Assembly: GCF_014836535.1 (NCBI RefSeq)
Contig: NZ_JACSQP010000004.1
Span: forward strand, 62,001 to 126,000
DNA length: 64,000 bases
Source: Microbacterium pullorum
GTDB lineage: Bacteria > Actinomycetota > Actinomycetes > Actinomycetales > Microbacteriaceae
Direction of reading: 5' to 3'
Shown here: positions 24,664 to 33,374 of the stretch, in pieces
How positions within the stretch are numbered: position 1 is the first letter of the stretch
How the letters are laid out: each line of letters starts with the position of its first letter
Position numbers and translations under genes: made by a program
The notes under the pieces: generated by a model
What the model saw: the letters and a program-made list of their open reading frames with translations, nothing else
What the model was told of the DNA's origin: nothing
Database searches by the model: none

Positions 24664-26074
24664 CGTCACACGCCGCGGCACGCGTCGGGGCGGCGGTCGC
24701 CGCGGTGCCCGACGGCGTCGCGTGTTCGCCACGACGTTCGCCGTCGTCGTCGGCATGCTGCTGGTCGTCGGCCTCGGCGGTGCCGGCATCGCGAGCCTGC
24801 AGGGACCCCGCGTCACCGAGGTGCAGTTCGACCCCGAGGCGGCGATCTCGGCATCGGGATCGCGGCTGATCCTCACCACGACCCGTGCGCTGCAGGAGGT
24901 CGAGCCCGAGCAGGTCACCGTCACCCCGGCGACGCCGTTCACGGTGGACACATCGGGTCGCAGCGTGGGGGTGCGATTCACGCTGCCGCTGTACGACGAC
25001 ACCGAGTACACGGTGCGCGTCGAGGGGCTGCAGGCTGTGGGCGGAGGGCCCGAGGCCGACGTCGTCGAGACCCTGCAGACGCCGCCGCTGGAGCTGTTCA
25101 TCCTGCGCCGCTCCGACACCGGTGACACCATCTTCCGCACCGACCTGACCGGTGAGAGCGCCGTGCCCGTGTACGAGCATCCGCACATCGAGGACTTCCG
25201 CGCCACCTCGAGCCGCCTCGTCGTGTCGGTGCTCGATGAAGACGACGAGACCGCCCTCATCGTGACCGACCTCGACGGCGCCGGTGCCACCGAGCTCACG
25301 CTCCCCGGCGACGGGCGCGTGACCAATCTGCAGAGCGCCGACCGGGGCGACCTGATCGGGTACGTCTACACGGCCGACGACGTCGGCATCGGCGGTGGTG
25401 CCGAAAGCGTGCTGTACACCGCGTCGCTGCGCGATCCCGATGCCGAGCCCGTCGCCGTGGCGATCGCCGGCGATGAGCAGCGCGTCGCCGACTGGCGCTT
25501 CGTCCCCGACACCGACGCGCTGCTGGTGCTCACCTTCGACAGTCGTCTGCTGCTGTCGGCGTCGACCGGGGCCGATGCCGTCGAACTCGGCACCGCGATC
25601 GCGATCGACGGCATCGCGCGGGGGACACCGGTCGCCGCGGTCGAACGCGTCGACGGGCTGGTGCTGGTGAACCTCGTCGACGGCACCGAGGCCGCGCTGC
25701 CGCTCGCGACGGCCGACATGCGGCCGAGCCTCGTGCTGCCGTTGCCGGACGACGCCGGCACGCTGCAGACCGTCGCCCGGTTCGACGGGCTCACCCCCGT
25801 GAGCACGTCGGTGGAGGTCGTGTCCGCCGACGGCACGAGCCGGTCGGTGTTCGAGACCGGCGGCGCCGACGCCGTGCTGCAGACGTGCGTCTCGCCCAGC
25901 GGCCGGTACGCGGCCGTGCTCGTGGCGCCGGACGTCGTGTCGAACCCCTACGACATGTACGGCGTCCCGCTGCCGCAGACCCTCGAAACCCACATCGTCG
26001 CCCTCGCCGACGGTGAGCTGGTGGTGCCCCTCACCGGCTTCGACGTGTCGTGGTGCCAGGTTCCCCCGCAATGA
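24653..26074 (+). CDS. Membrane-anchored beta-rich protein, propeller-like, unknown function
   Basis: A 473-aa protein with a very basic N-terminus (TRRGGGRRGARRRRVF), one transmembrane anchor at about 24-48, then an Ig-like segment (about 55-140) and a long repetitive region with TolB/YVTN-propeller character (repeats such as YEHPHIEDFRATSSRLVVSV and VADWRFVPDTDALLVLTFDS). No catalytic motif seen. It lies inside the zur-permease operon (11-bp overlap upstream, 4-bp overlap downstream), but nothing in it points to metal handling. Confidence 0.72.
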   Translation: MSTDVTRRGTRRGGGRRGARRRRVFATTFAVVVGMLLVVGLGGAGIASLQGPRVTEVQFDPEAAISASGSRLILTTTRALQEVEPEQVTVTPATPFTVDTSGRSVGVRFTLPLYDDTEYTVRVEGLQAVGGGPEADVVETLQTPPLELFILRRSDTGDTIFRTDLTGESAVPVYEHPHIEDFRATSSRLVVSVLDEDDETALIVTDLDGAGATELTLPGDGRVTNLQSADRGDLIGYVYTADDVGIGGGAESVLYTASLRDPDAEPVAVAIAGDEQRVADWRFVPDTDALLVLTFDSRLLLSASTGADAVELGTAIAIDGIARGTPVAAVERVDGLVLVNLVDGTEAALPLATADMRPSLVLPLPDDAGTLQTVARFDGLTPVSTSVEVVSADGTSRSVFETGGADAVLQTCVSPSGRYAAVLVAPDVVSNPYDMYGVPLPQTLETHIVALADGELVVPLTGFDVSWCQVPPQ

Positions 26075-26778
26075 GCGCGCTGCGCCCTGCGACCCGCGAC
26101 GACCTCGCCGCGTTACCGCTCGACGTCGCGCCGCGCCTGCTCGGCGGCGTGCTGCGGGTGACGGCTGCGGGCGAGACGGTCGCGGTGCGGGTGACCGAGG
26201 TCGAGGCCTACCACGGACGAGGCACGGGCGATGTGCCCGACCCCGGCTCGCACGCGCGGATGGGCCGCACCTCCCGCAACGCCACGATGTGGGGCGAACC
26301 CGGCCACCTGTACGTGTACCTGAGTCACGGCATCCACTCGTGCATCAACGTCGTCTGCGGACCCGACGGGGTGGCCGGTGGTGTGCTGCTGCGCGCCGGC
26401 GAGGTGATCGAAGGGCTCGATGCCGCGCGCCGCCGCCGACCCGCAGCGCGCGTGGACCGCGACCTCGCCCGGGGCCCCGGGCGCCTGGGCGACGCGATCG
26501 GGCTGCGGCATCCGCTGCATGACGGCATCGACGCCATCACCGGGGCGCCGTGGCACGGTGCCGTAGCTCACCTGCTGCTGCCGGTCGACCCGTTGCCGGA
26601 GCCGGCGACCGGCCCGCGAGTCGGCGTGGCGGGCGAAGCGGGGACGGCTGCGTTCCCGTGGCGGTTCTTCATCTCCGGCGACCCGACCGTCTCGGCGTTC
26701 CGCTGGGGGCGGGGCGCGGGACCCGGGGCCGAGGAGGCACCCGCCGGCAAGGAGACACGCCTTCCCGTGCTAGACTGA
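26071..26778 (+). CDS. DNA-3-methyladenine glycosylase (AAG/MPG family)
   Basis: Base-excision enzyme that removes alkylated purines. It is 235 aa with family motifs [11 protein letters not shown] (catalytic Glu region), [43 protein letters not shown], and [11 protein letters not shown], here quoted in pieces. The ATG at 26071 overlaps the upstream stop (ATGA); a longer in-frame start inside the upstream gene is unlikely. Last gene of the zur operon. Its 3' end appears to hold the rpmB -10 box. Confidence 0.9.
   Translation: MSALRPATRDDLAALPLDVAPRLLGGVLRVTAAGETVAVRVTEVEAYHGRGTGDVPDPGSHARMGRTSRNATMWGEPGHLYVYLSHGIHSCINVVCGPDGVAGGVLLRAGEVIEGLDAARRRRPAARVDRDLARGPGRLGDAIGLRHPLHDGIDAITGAPWHGAVAHLLLPVDPLPEPATGPRVGVAGEAGTAAFPWRFFISGDPTVSAFRWGRGAGPGAEEAPAGKETRLPVLD
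26771..26776 (+). promoter_or_regulatory. Probable -10 box for rpmB-rpmG-rpsN
   Basis: TAGACT overlaps the last codons of the glycosylase gene, 124 bp before rpmB. No clear -35 is seen. It would leave a leader of about 115 nt that includes the hairpin at 26861-26880. Confidence 0.45.
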
Positions 26779-26860
26779 CTCTTCGTCTGCGCGCACTCCA
26801 GCACGCAGTTCGCGCCCTGCCGCCGATTCTGGTGAACGGGGTGCAGACAAGGGATCTTGG

Positions 26861-26880
26861 GTGGCACCGTCCGGTGCCAC
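26861..26880 (+). promoter_or_regulatory. Hairpin in the rpmB leader
   Basis: GTGGCACCG-TC-CGGTGCCAC is a perfect 9-bp stem with a 2-nt gap, 7 nt before the AAGGAG site of rpmB. There is no T run, so it may be a leader structure for ribosomal-protein autoregulation or simply a 3' end for the gene upstream. Confidence 0.5.
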
Positions 26881-26899
26881 GGTACTAAGGAGACATCAC

Positions 26900-27136
26900 A
26901 TGGCAGCAGTGTGCCAGGTGACTGGAGCTGTTCCCGGCTTCGGTCACAACATCTCGCACTCGCACCGCCGGACGAAGCGCCGCTTCGACCCGAACGTGCA
27001 GAAGAAGACCTACTTCGTGCCCTCGCTCGGCCGCAAGATCACCCTGAACGTGTCCGCTAAGGGCATGAAGGTGATCGACGCTCGTGGCATCGAGTCGGTT
27101 GTGAAGGACATGATCGCGAAGGGTGTGAAGCTCTGA
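26900..27136 (+). CDS. rpmB: 50S ribosomal protein L28
   Basis: 78 aa, beginning [20 protein letters not shown]. The ATG at 26900 has AAGGAG ahead. It has one cysteine only and lacks the paired CxxC zinc-binding motifs of the zinc form, so it is the zinc-independent type. The stop shares a base with the rpmG start (TGATG). Confidence 0.95.
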   Translation: MAAVCQVTGAVPGFGHNISHSHRRTKRRFDPNVQKKTYFVPSLGRKITLNVSAKGMKVIDARGIESVVKDMIAKGVKL

Positions 27137-27306
27137 TGGCCAAGAAGGCTCAGGACGTCCGTCCGATCATCAAGCTGCGTTCGACGGCCGGCACGGGGTA
27201 CACCTACGTGACGCGCAAGAACCGCCGCAACAACCCCGACCGCATCGTGCTGAAGAAGTACGACCCGGTGATCCGCAAGCACGTCGAATTCCGAGAGGAG
27301 CGTTGA
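27136..27306 (+). CDS. rpmG: 50S ribosomal protein L33 (zinc-independent form)
   Basis: 56 aa: [20 protein letters not shown], then [20 protein letters not shown] and [16 protein letters not shown]. No cysteines, so it is the C-minus form. The ATG at 27136 overlaps the rpmB stop by one base, and rpsN follows 3 bp after the stop. Confidence 0.95.
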   Translation: MAKKAQDVRPIIKLRSTAGTGYTYVTRKNRRNNPDRIVLKKYDPVIRKHVEFREER

Positions 27307-27309
27307 TCC

Positions 27310-27615
27310 ATGGCTAAGAAGAGCAAGATCGCGCGCAACGAGCAGCGCAAGGTGGTCGTCGACCGCTACGCCGCGAAGCGCGCCGAGCTGAAGAAGGCCC
27401 TGGTCGACCCGACCTCGACCGACGAGCAGCGCGAAGCCGCCCGTGTCGGCCTGCAGAAGCTCCCCCGCAACGCGTCGCCCGTGCGTCTGCGTTCGCGCGA
27501 CGTCATCGATGGCCGCCCCCGCGGTGTCCTCACGAAGTTCGGCATCTCGCGTGTGCGCTTCCGTGACATGGCGCACCGGGGCGAGCTGCCCGGCGTGACC
27601 AAGTCGTCCTGGTGA
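27310..27615 (+). CDS. rpsN: 30S ribosomal protein S14 (zinc-independent form)
   Basis: 101 aa, the long cysteine-free form of S14 ([14 protein letters not shown]... ending [19 protein letters not shown]). The short zinc form has CxxC motifs that are absent here. The upstream GAGAGGAGCG within the rpmG end serves as ribosome-binding site. Followed by a strong terminator. Confidence 0.95.
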   Translation: MAKKSKIARNEQRKVVVDRYAAKRAELKKALVDPTSTDEQREAARVGLQKLPRNASPVRLRSRDVIDGRPRGVLTKFGISRVRFRDMAHRGELPGVTKSSW

Positions 27616-27638
27616 CACTCGGTCGCTGATCGTTCTCG

Positions 27639-27672
27639 AAGGGCCCGGTACTGATCGCAGTGCCGGGCCCTT
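27639..27672 (+). terminator. Terminator after rpsN
   Basis: Arms AAGGGCCCGGTACT and AGTGCCGGGCCCTT pair with a single G-T wobble around a 6-base loop, 24 nt after the rpsN stop. It closes the ribosomal-protein operon. Confidence 0.8.
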
Positions 27673-27693
27673 CGGCGTGCTCTGAGACGGCCA

Positions 27694-27722
27694 TTGCGCC
27701 GGCGGAACGCCGAGGGTATGGT
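27694..27722 (+). promoter_or_regulatory. Promoter of the VOC-family gene
   Basis: TTGCGC (27694-27699), a 17-bp spacer and TATGGT (27717-27722), about 44 bp before the start at 27766. Resembles a vegetative promoter. Confidence 0.5.
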
Positions 27723-27765
27723 CTCCTCTTCCGTGCGCACGGCACGGCGGGATGAAAGGACCGGC

Positions 27766-28143
27766 ATGGCCATCACCGCCTCCGCGATCTCTCTCAACGT
27801 GGAAGACGTCGACGCCTCGGCGCGCTTCTTGCAGGACAACCTCGGCTTCGCCGTCGAGATGTCCCAGGACGGATTCGTCTCGCTGACGCGAGAAGACGTC
27901 GGGTTCAACGTCATCTTCCTTCGCACGGGTCTGGCGACCTTCAAACCCGCCTCCCACGCGGGCGCGGCAGGGCAGGGTCTGCTGCTGGTGCTCGTGGTCG
28001 ACGACATCGACGATCAGTGGCACCGGCTGTCGGCGGCAGATGTGCCGGTCGCGACGCCCATCGAAACGGAGCCTTGGGGGGAGCGCTACTTCCAGGTACT
28101 CGACCCCAACGGCATCGTGATCCAGCTCGTGCAGTGGGTGTGA
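27766..28143 (+). CDS. VOC family (glyoxalase/bleomycin-resistance fold) protein
   Basis: 125 aa, one vicinal-oxygen-chelate domain: SISLNVEDVDASARFLQDNLGF type start, then VDDIDDQWHRLSAADV and GERYFQVLDPNGIVIQLVQW at the end. The ATG at 27766 has GAAAGGA; the open frame extends upstream across the promoter. Substrate cannot be told; many such proteins are of unknown function. Single gene. Confidence 0.8.
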   Translation: MAITASAISLNVEDVDASARFLQDNLGFAVEMSQDGFVSLTREDVGFNVIFLRTGLATFKPASHAGAAGQGLLLVLVVDDIDDQWHRLSAADVPVATPIETEPWGERYFQVLDPNGIVIQLVQWV

Positions 28144-28250
28144 TGACCGGTCGGCGTGGACGCAGCAGGGTACCGGCAGGCGCCTCAGCAGTCACATCCG
28201 TCACCAATAGCCTGCGACACGCCGGTGAATGTGGCCCCGGACGGGCTCAA

Positions 28251-28282
28251 ATCCGCGTGATTCCGCGGATCGTGGGTATATT
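28251..28282 (+). promoter_or_regulatory. hup promoter with inverted repeat
   Basis: ATCCGCG-TGATTC-CGCGGAT (28251-28270) is a perfect 7-bp inverted repeat just upstream of TATATT (28277-28282), a good -10 box. The repeat covers the -35 area and could be an operator. Nothing else is recognised in the 228-bp gap between 28144 and 28371. Confidence 0.5.
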
Positions 28283-28371
28283 CGGGCTCGGTCGAACTGA
28301 CCAGCCCGGGGGCAGCCGCCTCCGGTCCGAAGTACAAGAAGGCGGCACTCACCGCCTTGGAGGACAACCCC

Positions 28372-28659
28372 ATGGCTGACAAGTCCATCACCAAGACCGA
28401 GCTCGTCGCGAGCATCGCCAGCGCCACCGGTCAGAGCCAGGCCGCCGTCTCCGGCGTGCTCGACGCCCTCTTCTCGACCGTCGCCGACGCCGTCGCCAAG
28501 GGCAGCAAGGTCTCGATCCCGGGCTGGATCGCCTTCGAGCAGGTCGCGACCTCCGCTCGCACCGGCCGCAACCCCCAGACCGGCGAAGAGATCAAGATCG
28601 CCGCGGGCAAGCGCGTCAAGGTCACCGCCGGCTCGAAGCTCAAGGCAGCCGTCAAGTAA
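28372..28659 (+). CDS. hup: HU family DNA-binding protein
   Basis: Nucleoid protein that bends DNA, 95 aa: MADKSITKTELVASIASATG, then VSIPGWIAFEQV and RTGRNPQTGEEIKIAAGKRV, the HU signature. The ATG at 28372 is 8 nt after GGAGG; an ATG five codons upstream lies inside that site and is rejected. Lacks the long Lys/Ala tail found on many actinobacterial HU proteins. Confidence 0.93.
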   Translation: MADKSITKTELVASIASATGQSQAAVSGVLDALFSTVADAVAKGSKVSIPGWIAFEQVATSARTGRNPQTGEEIKIAAGKRVKVTAGSKLKAAVK

Positions 28660-28672
28660 CCACTGCGTGACG

Positions 28673-28703
28673 AAGGGGGATGCCACTGCCGGCATCCCCC
28701 TTT
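28673..28703 (+). terminator. Terminator after hup
   Basis: GGGGGATGCC-ACTGCC-GGCATCCCCC followed by TTT, 15 nt after the hup stop. Confidence 0.85.
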
Positions 28704-28755
28704 CGCATGCCCGGGCGCGGCGTCTGCGTGCAGCGCGCCGCCGTAGGCTTGTGTG

Positions 28756-30738
28756 GTGAACTCCCGAGCTCTGCGCCTTGCCGGTCCGGCGATCCTCGTG
28801 GTCGCCGCGGTCGTGGCGTTGCTGTGGGCTCTGGCCGCCGCCGGCGGGGCGGCGCCGCTGCGCCTGGGCGACCCCGGGCCTGTGGTGCGCTGGGGGCTGC
28901 CGGTGGCCAAGCTCACCGTCAACCTCGCCGCAGCCGTGATGGTCGGCTCGCTCGTGCTGGCCCTGTACGCCCTGCGCGCCGGCTCTCGCGCCTTCGACGT
29001 GGCGCTCGACGCCGCCTCGGTCGGCGCGGCCGTGTTCACCGTGTCGGCGGGTGTCACCGGGTTCTTCACGGTGCTCAACGCCCTCGGCTCCACTCCCAGT
29101 GCCGACGCTCAGTTCGGCCAGCAGCTGGGACGCTTCCTCATCCAGCAGGAACTGGGCCGGGCGTGGCTGATCACGACCATCGCCGGCGCGGTGCTGACGG
29201 TGCTGATCTTCGCCGTGCGCTCGTGGACCCCGACCCTGATGGTCGCGATCCTCGCCATCGCCGCGCTCGTGCCGATGGCCACGCAGGGCCACTCCGGCGA
29301 CGATGCCAACCACAGTGCCGCCGTCATGGCGCTCGTGCTCCACGTCGTCGCCGCCGCGGTGTGGCTCGGCGGCCTCGTGCTGCTCGTGCTCGTGCGTCCC
29401 GTGCTCACCCGCACCGAGATGACCGGTGTGCTGCGCCGCTACTCGTCGCTCGCGCTCGTCTCCTTCGTCGTCGTCGCGATCTCGGGCACCGCCCGGGCGC
29501 TCGCCGGGGGCATCACGCTCGAACTGCTCACCTCGCCCTACGGCATCGTGCTGCTGATCAAGATCGCCGCCCTCCTCGCGCTCGGCATGCTCGGCGCCTG
29601 GTACCGGGTGCGGCTCATCGAGCGCATCGCCGACGATGCGGCATCCCGCCGCTTCTGGGGGCTCATCTCCATCGAGCTCGCCTTCATGGGCATCGCCAGC
29701 GGCGCGGCGGCGGCCCTCGCCCGCACGCCCCCGCCGGTGGACACCTCACTGTCGGGGCTGACGCCCGCGCAGATCCTCACCGGGGCGCCGCTGCCGCCGG
29801 AGTTCACCCTCGTGCGCTGGTTCACCGCCTGGGAGATCGACCTGCTGTGGGCCTTCGCGGTCGGCTTCGGTGCGTTCTTCTACCTCGCCGGTGTCATCCG
29901 CCTGCACCGTCGCGGTGACACCTGGCCCATCTACCGCACGGTGTTGTGGCTCGTGGGCCTCGCGCTGCTGCTGTGGGTCACCGGGGGGCCCATCAACGTG
30001 TACCAGGACTATCTGTTCAGCGTGCACATGGTCGGGCACATGCTGCTGGCGATGGCCATACCGCTGTGCCTGGTCGCCGGTGCGCCGGTGACGCTCGCCG
30101 CGCGCGCGATCCGCAAGCGCGACGACGGTACCCGGGGCGGCCGCGAGTGGATCCTGTGGGCGGTGCACACCCCGTTCTCGAAGGTGGTGACGCATCCGCT
30201 GTTCGCGGCGGCGATGTTCATCGGGTCGCTGTGGGTGTTCTACTACACCGACCTGTTCCGCTGGTCGCTGTACGACCACATCGGGCACGAGTGGATGGTC
30301 GCCCACTTCCTCATCTCGGGGTACCTCTTCGCGCTGTCGCTCGTGGGCATCGACCCGGTGCCCTACCGCTTCCCGTATCCGTTCCGGCTCGTGACGCTCA
30401 TCGCGGTCATGGCGATGCACGCGTTCTTCGGCATCGCGATCATGATGCAATCCGGCCTCATGGTGGCGGAGTGGTTCGGCGCCATGGGGCGCACGTGGGG
30501 CCCGACACCGCTGGAGGACCAGTACGTCGGCGGTGGCGTCGCCTGGTCGGTGGGCGAGATCCCCACCCTCATCCTCGCGCTCGTCGTCGCCATCCAGTGG
30601 AGTCGCAGCGACGAGCGCACGCAACGTCGCCGCGACCGGCAGGCAGACCGCACCGGCGACGCCGAGCTCAACGAGTACAACGAGCGGCTCGCGCAGCTGG
30701 CTGAGCGCGACGCGCGGCGCGAGCGCGCCGGGCGCTGA
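28756..30738 (+). CDS. CopD-CtaG fusion membrane protein
   Basis: A 660-aa polytopic protein. The N-terminal half resembles CopD copper-import domain proteins (helices from residue 10; HVVAAAVWLGGLVLLVLVRP; MLGAWYRVRLIERI). The C-terminal half is a caa3-oxidase assembly (CtaG) domain (FSVHMVGHMLLAMAIPLCLV, IGHEWMVAHFLISGYLF, AMHAFFGIAIMMQSG), with several His likely to bind copper. It ends in a charged tail. The fused form occurs in actinobacteria and is thought to supply copper to cytochrome oxidase. GTG at 28756 is chosen because TAGGCT lies 6 nt upstream; GTG at 28753 is also in frame. Confidence 0.85.
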   Translation: MNSRALRLAGPAILVVAAVVALLWALAAAGGAAPLRLGDPGPVVRWGLPVAKLTVNLAAAVMVGSLVLALYALRAGSRAFDVALDAASVGAAVFTVSAGVTGFFTVLNALGSTPSADAQFGQQLGRFLIQQELGRAWLITTIAGAVLTVLIFAVRSWTPTLMVAILAIAALVPMATQGHSGDDANHSAAVMALVLHVVAAAVWLGGLVLLVLVRPVLTRTEMTGVLRRYSSLALVSFVVVAISGTARALAGGITLELLTSPYGIVLLIKIAALLALGMLGAWYRVRLIERIADDAASRRFWGLISIELAFMGIASGAAAALARTPPPVDTSLSGLTPAQILTGAPLPPEFTLVRWFTAWEIDLLWAFAVGFGAFFYLAGVIRLHRRGDTWPIYRTVLWLVGLALLLWVTGGPINVYQDYLFSVHMVGHMLLAMAIPLCLVAGAPVTLAARAIRKRDDGTRGGREWILWAVHTPFSKVVTHPLFAAAMFIGSLWVFYYTDLFRWSLYDHIGHEWMVAHFLISGYLFALSLVGIDPVPYRFPYPFRLVTLIAVMAMHAFFGIAIMMQSGLMVAEWFGAMGRTWGPTPLEDQYVGGGVAWSVGEIPTLILALVVAIQWSRSDERTQRRRDRQADRTGDAELNEYNERLAQLAERDARRERAGR

Positions 30739-30770
30739 CGCCGCGGCATCCCCTCATCCGCCGGCGGCGG

Positions 30771-31895
30771 TCACTGCTCGCCCGAGACCACGATCGATGC
30801 GGTGCCGTCGGGCAGCACCGTGATGCTGCCGGTGAACCGGAACGGCACGTCCTCGGACACGGGGTACACCGTGCCGTCGAAGAGCGACTTGATGTCGACG
30901 TCGATATGGGCGACCGCCTCGGTCACGGGGATCCTCCAGCCGGCGCCGTCGGGCTCCACCGTGACGACCGGGCTCTGCGCGATCGACCACACCGGCAGCT
31001 GATCGAGGCGGTTGCGCACCGTGTAGCCGAAGGGGCAGCCGGCGGGCTGGAGCACCTGCTGGGTGGCGCACTCGGCCAGGAACTGATCGACACGCTCCTG
31101 TACGACCCCGACGAACTCTTCGGTGGGCTGCGCCTGCAATTCGATCGGGATGCCGGCCTGCGGCGAGTCCGACAGCACTGCGACCCCGGGGGTCGCAGAC
31201 ATCGCCGTGTCGACCGAGACCGAATACACGCCGGGGGAGAACACCAGCATCGGCACGGCGGCTGCAGGGTCGGCCTCGGCTCCGGCGGCGGACACCTGCC
31301 GCTTGTCCAGCTCGAACCCGTTGACCGTGAACTGCATGGAGCCGTGCACCGTGAGGTCGATCACGGCCAGCGGCGACTGCGCGAAGCGCCAGGCCGGCGC
31401 CACACCGATCCAGCCGTTGCGCTCCACGCGGAACGTCGTGGTGCCGGGGTACGCGCCCGCCCGGTACGACACCGTGACCTTCGCCACGCCGTCCTGCATC
31501 TCTTCGGAGACGACGGCGACCTCGGTGAGTCCGGCCAGCGCGGCGGGGCGCAGCAGCGCGTCGGATGCCGTCGCGGGCAGCCCCGCATCCTCGAGGTCGA
31601 CCGAACTCACCATGACGCCCGGGACGTCGAGGGCGTCGGCCGCGCGCCCCTCGCCGAGCATCGCGAGATACCGGCCGACGAACGCACTCGGACTGTAGAA
31701 CTGCGCGTACAGCGCGCCCGCGGTCGCCGCGAGGGCGCCCATCAGCAGCACGCCGACGATGGTGAGCAGAGTGATGTCCAGGGCGAGGCGCTGACGGGTG
31801 CGGCGGCGCCGCTCGGCGCGCGCGGGCGGGCGGGTGCCGGCGGGCGCGTCGGCGCGCGTGCGCTCGCCGACCGTGCCGGCCACCCCCTGCTCCAT
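30771..31895 (-). CDS. Membrane-anchored protein of unknown function
   Basis: 374 aa. A basic cytoplasmic N-terminus (about 1-38, rich in Arg) precedes one transmembrane helix (about 39-65, LLTIVGVLLMGALAATAGAL). A long exported beta-rich domain follows with two cysteines (ECATQQVLQPAGCPFGY). No recognised motif. ATG start 6 nt after TAGACT, a probable leaderless promoter. Transcribed toward the CopD-CtaG gene. Confidence 0.72.
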   Translation of the reverse strand: MEQGVAGTVGERTRADAPAGTRPPARAERRRRTRQRLALDITLLTIVGVLLMGALAATAGALYAQFYSPSAFVGRYLAMLGEGRAADALDVPGVMVSSVDLEDAGLPATASDALLRPAALAGLTEVAVVSEEMQDGVAKVTVSYRAGAYPGTTTFRVERNGWIGVAPAWRFAQSPLAVIDLTVHGSMQFTVNGFELDKRQVSAAGAEADPAAAVPMLVFSPGVYSVSVDTAMSATPGVAVLSDSPQAGIPIELQAQPTEEFVGVVQERVDQFLAECATQQVLQPAGCPFGYTVRNRLDQLPVWSIAQSPVVTVEPDGAGWRIPVTEAVAHIDVDIKSLFDGTVYPVSEDVPFRFTGSITVLPDGTASIVVSGEQ

Positions 31896-32006
31896 GCCCT
31901 CAGTCTAGGAACTCCCGGGCGCGTCGGCTCGGGGCGTCTTCCCAGGTGACGGCCCACATCCCGCCGCGCGCGGCGCGGGCGCCCGCGGGTGTGCGAGCAT
32001 GAATCG

Positions 32007-33362
32007 GTGAGCACGCCGCCCCTCTCCGACGAACAGGAAGAGGTGTTCCGTCTCATCGAGGACACGAACGAACACGTGTTCGTCACCGGCAGGGCCGGCA
32101 CCGGCAAGTCCACGCTGCTTCGCCACCTCGCCTGGAACACCGACAAGCAGATCGCCGTGTGCGCACCCACGGGGGTGGCGGCGCTCAACGTCGAAGGACA
32201 GACGATCCACTCGCTGTTCCGCCTGCCGATCGGGCTCATCGCCGGCAGCGACCTCGACCAGCCCGACCAGACCCGTCGCATCCTCAACGCCCTCGACACC
32301 CTCGTCATCGATGAGGTGTCGATGGTCAACGCCGACCTCATGGATGCCATGGACCGCTCGCTGCGGCAGGCACGCGGTCGTCGCAGCGAACCCTTCGGCG
32401 GTGCGCAGGTCGTCATGTTCGGCGACCCGTACCAGCTGGCCCCGGTGCCGCCGCGCGGCGACGAGATGCGCTACGTCCGCGACCACTACCGGTCGTTCTG
32501 GTTCTTCGACGCGCACGTGTGGGCGGGGGAGTCGGATGAGAGCGCCGACGGCGGCCTCATCGACCTCGGGCGCCACGGCGCGAAGCTCAACATCCGAGAG
32601 CTCCGCGACATCCACCGGCAGTCCGACCCGACGTTCAAGATCCTGCTCAACGCCGTGCGCCACGGTGTCGTGACCGCCGACATGGCCGAGGTGCTCAACA
32701 CCGCCGGTGCCCGGCGCCCGCCGGAGCCCAGCGGCGACGAGCCTCCCATCATCACGCTGGCCACCCGCAACGACATCGTCAATCGCATCAACCAGCGGCA
32801 CCTCGACGCGCTGCCGGGCTCCGTGCAGAAGGCGCGCGCCGAGGTGAGCGGCGACTTCGGCCGGGGCGACGCCGCGCTCCCCGCCGAGCGCGAACTGCAG
32901 CTCAAGGTGGGCGCGCAGGTGATGTTCCTGCGCAACGACGTGGGAGGGTTCGGCGAGCCGCCGCGCTGGGTCAACGGCACCATCGGCACCGTCACCCGCA
33001 TCGCCGGGTCGACGGTGCGGGTCGACGTGGACGGCGAGGAGCACGACGTCGAGCCCACCGTGTGGGAGAGGTTCCGGTACGCCTACGACGCGGCATCCAA
33101 GTCGCTCTCGCGCGACATCGTGGCGGAGTTCACGCAGTTCCCGCTGCGGCTCGCGTGGGCGGTGACCATCCACAAGTCCCAGGGCAAGACGTACGAGCGC
33201 GCGATCGTCGACCTCGGCTCGGGCGCGTTCGCGCCGGGACAGACCTATGTCGCGCTGTCGCGGCTGACGAGCCTCGACGGGCTCTACCTCACACGGCCGC
33301 TGCGCCCCAGCGACATCCGCGTCGACCCGGACGTGCGCCGCTTCATGCGGCCGCGCGCGTGA
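32007..33362 (+). CDS. Pif1/RecD-like ATP-dependent DNA helicase
   Basis: 451 aa, superfamily 1B helicase. It has Walker A GRAGTGKST at about residues 27-35, motif Ia CAPTGVAALNVEGQTIHSLF, Walker B LVIDEVSM, GDPYQLAPV, and the C-terminal motifs WAVTIHKSQGKTYERAIVD and YVALSRLTSLDGLYL (quoted in part). The GTG at 32007 is preferred over an upstream ATG. Role likely in DNA recombination or replication-fork processing; the exact function is unknown. Stand-alone gene. Confidence 0.87.
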   Translation: MSTPPLSDEQEEVFRLIEDTNEHVFVTGRAGTGKSTLLRHLAWNTDKQIAVCAPTGVAALNVEGQTIHSLFRLPIGLIAGSDLDQPDQTRRILNALDTLVIDEVSMVNADLMDAMDRSLRQARGRRSEPFGGAQVVMFGDPYQLAPVPPRGDEMRYVRDHYRSFWFFDAHVWAGESDESADGGLIDLGRHGAKLNIRELRDIHRQSDPTFKILLNAVRHGVVTADMAEVLNTAGARRPPEPSGDEPPIITLATRNDIVNRINQRHLDALPGSVQKARAEVSGDFGRGDAALPAERELQLKVGAQVMFLRNDVGGFGEPPRWVNGTIGTVTRIAGSTVRVDVDGEEHDVEPTVWERFRYAYDAASKSLSRDIVAEFTQFPLRLAWAVTIHKSQGKTYERAIVDLGSGAFAPGQTYVALSRLTSLDGLYLTRPLRPSDIRVDPDVRRFMRPRA

Positions 33363-33374
33363 CGGGGTCGCGGC

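Noticed and set aside
26779-26899. Zur box before rpmB
   Set aside because: No palindrome of the ATGAGAAC-type found in the leader; only an unrelated 9-bp hairpin.
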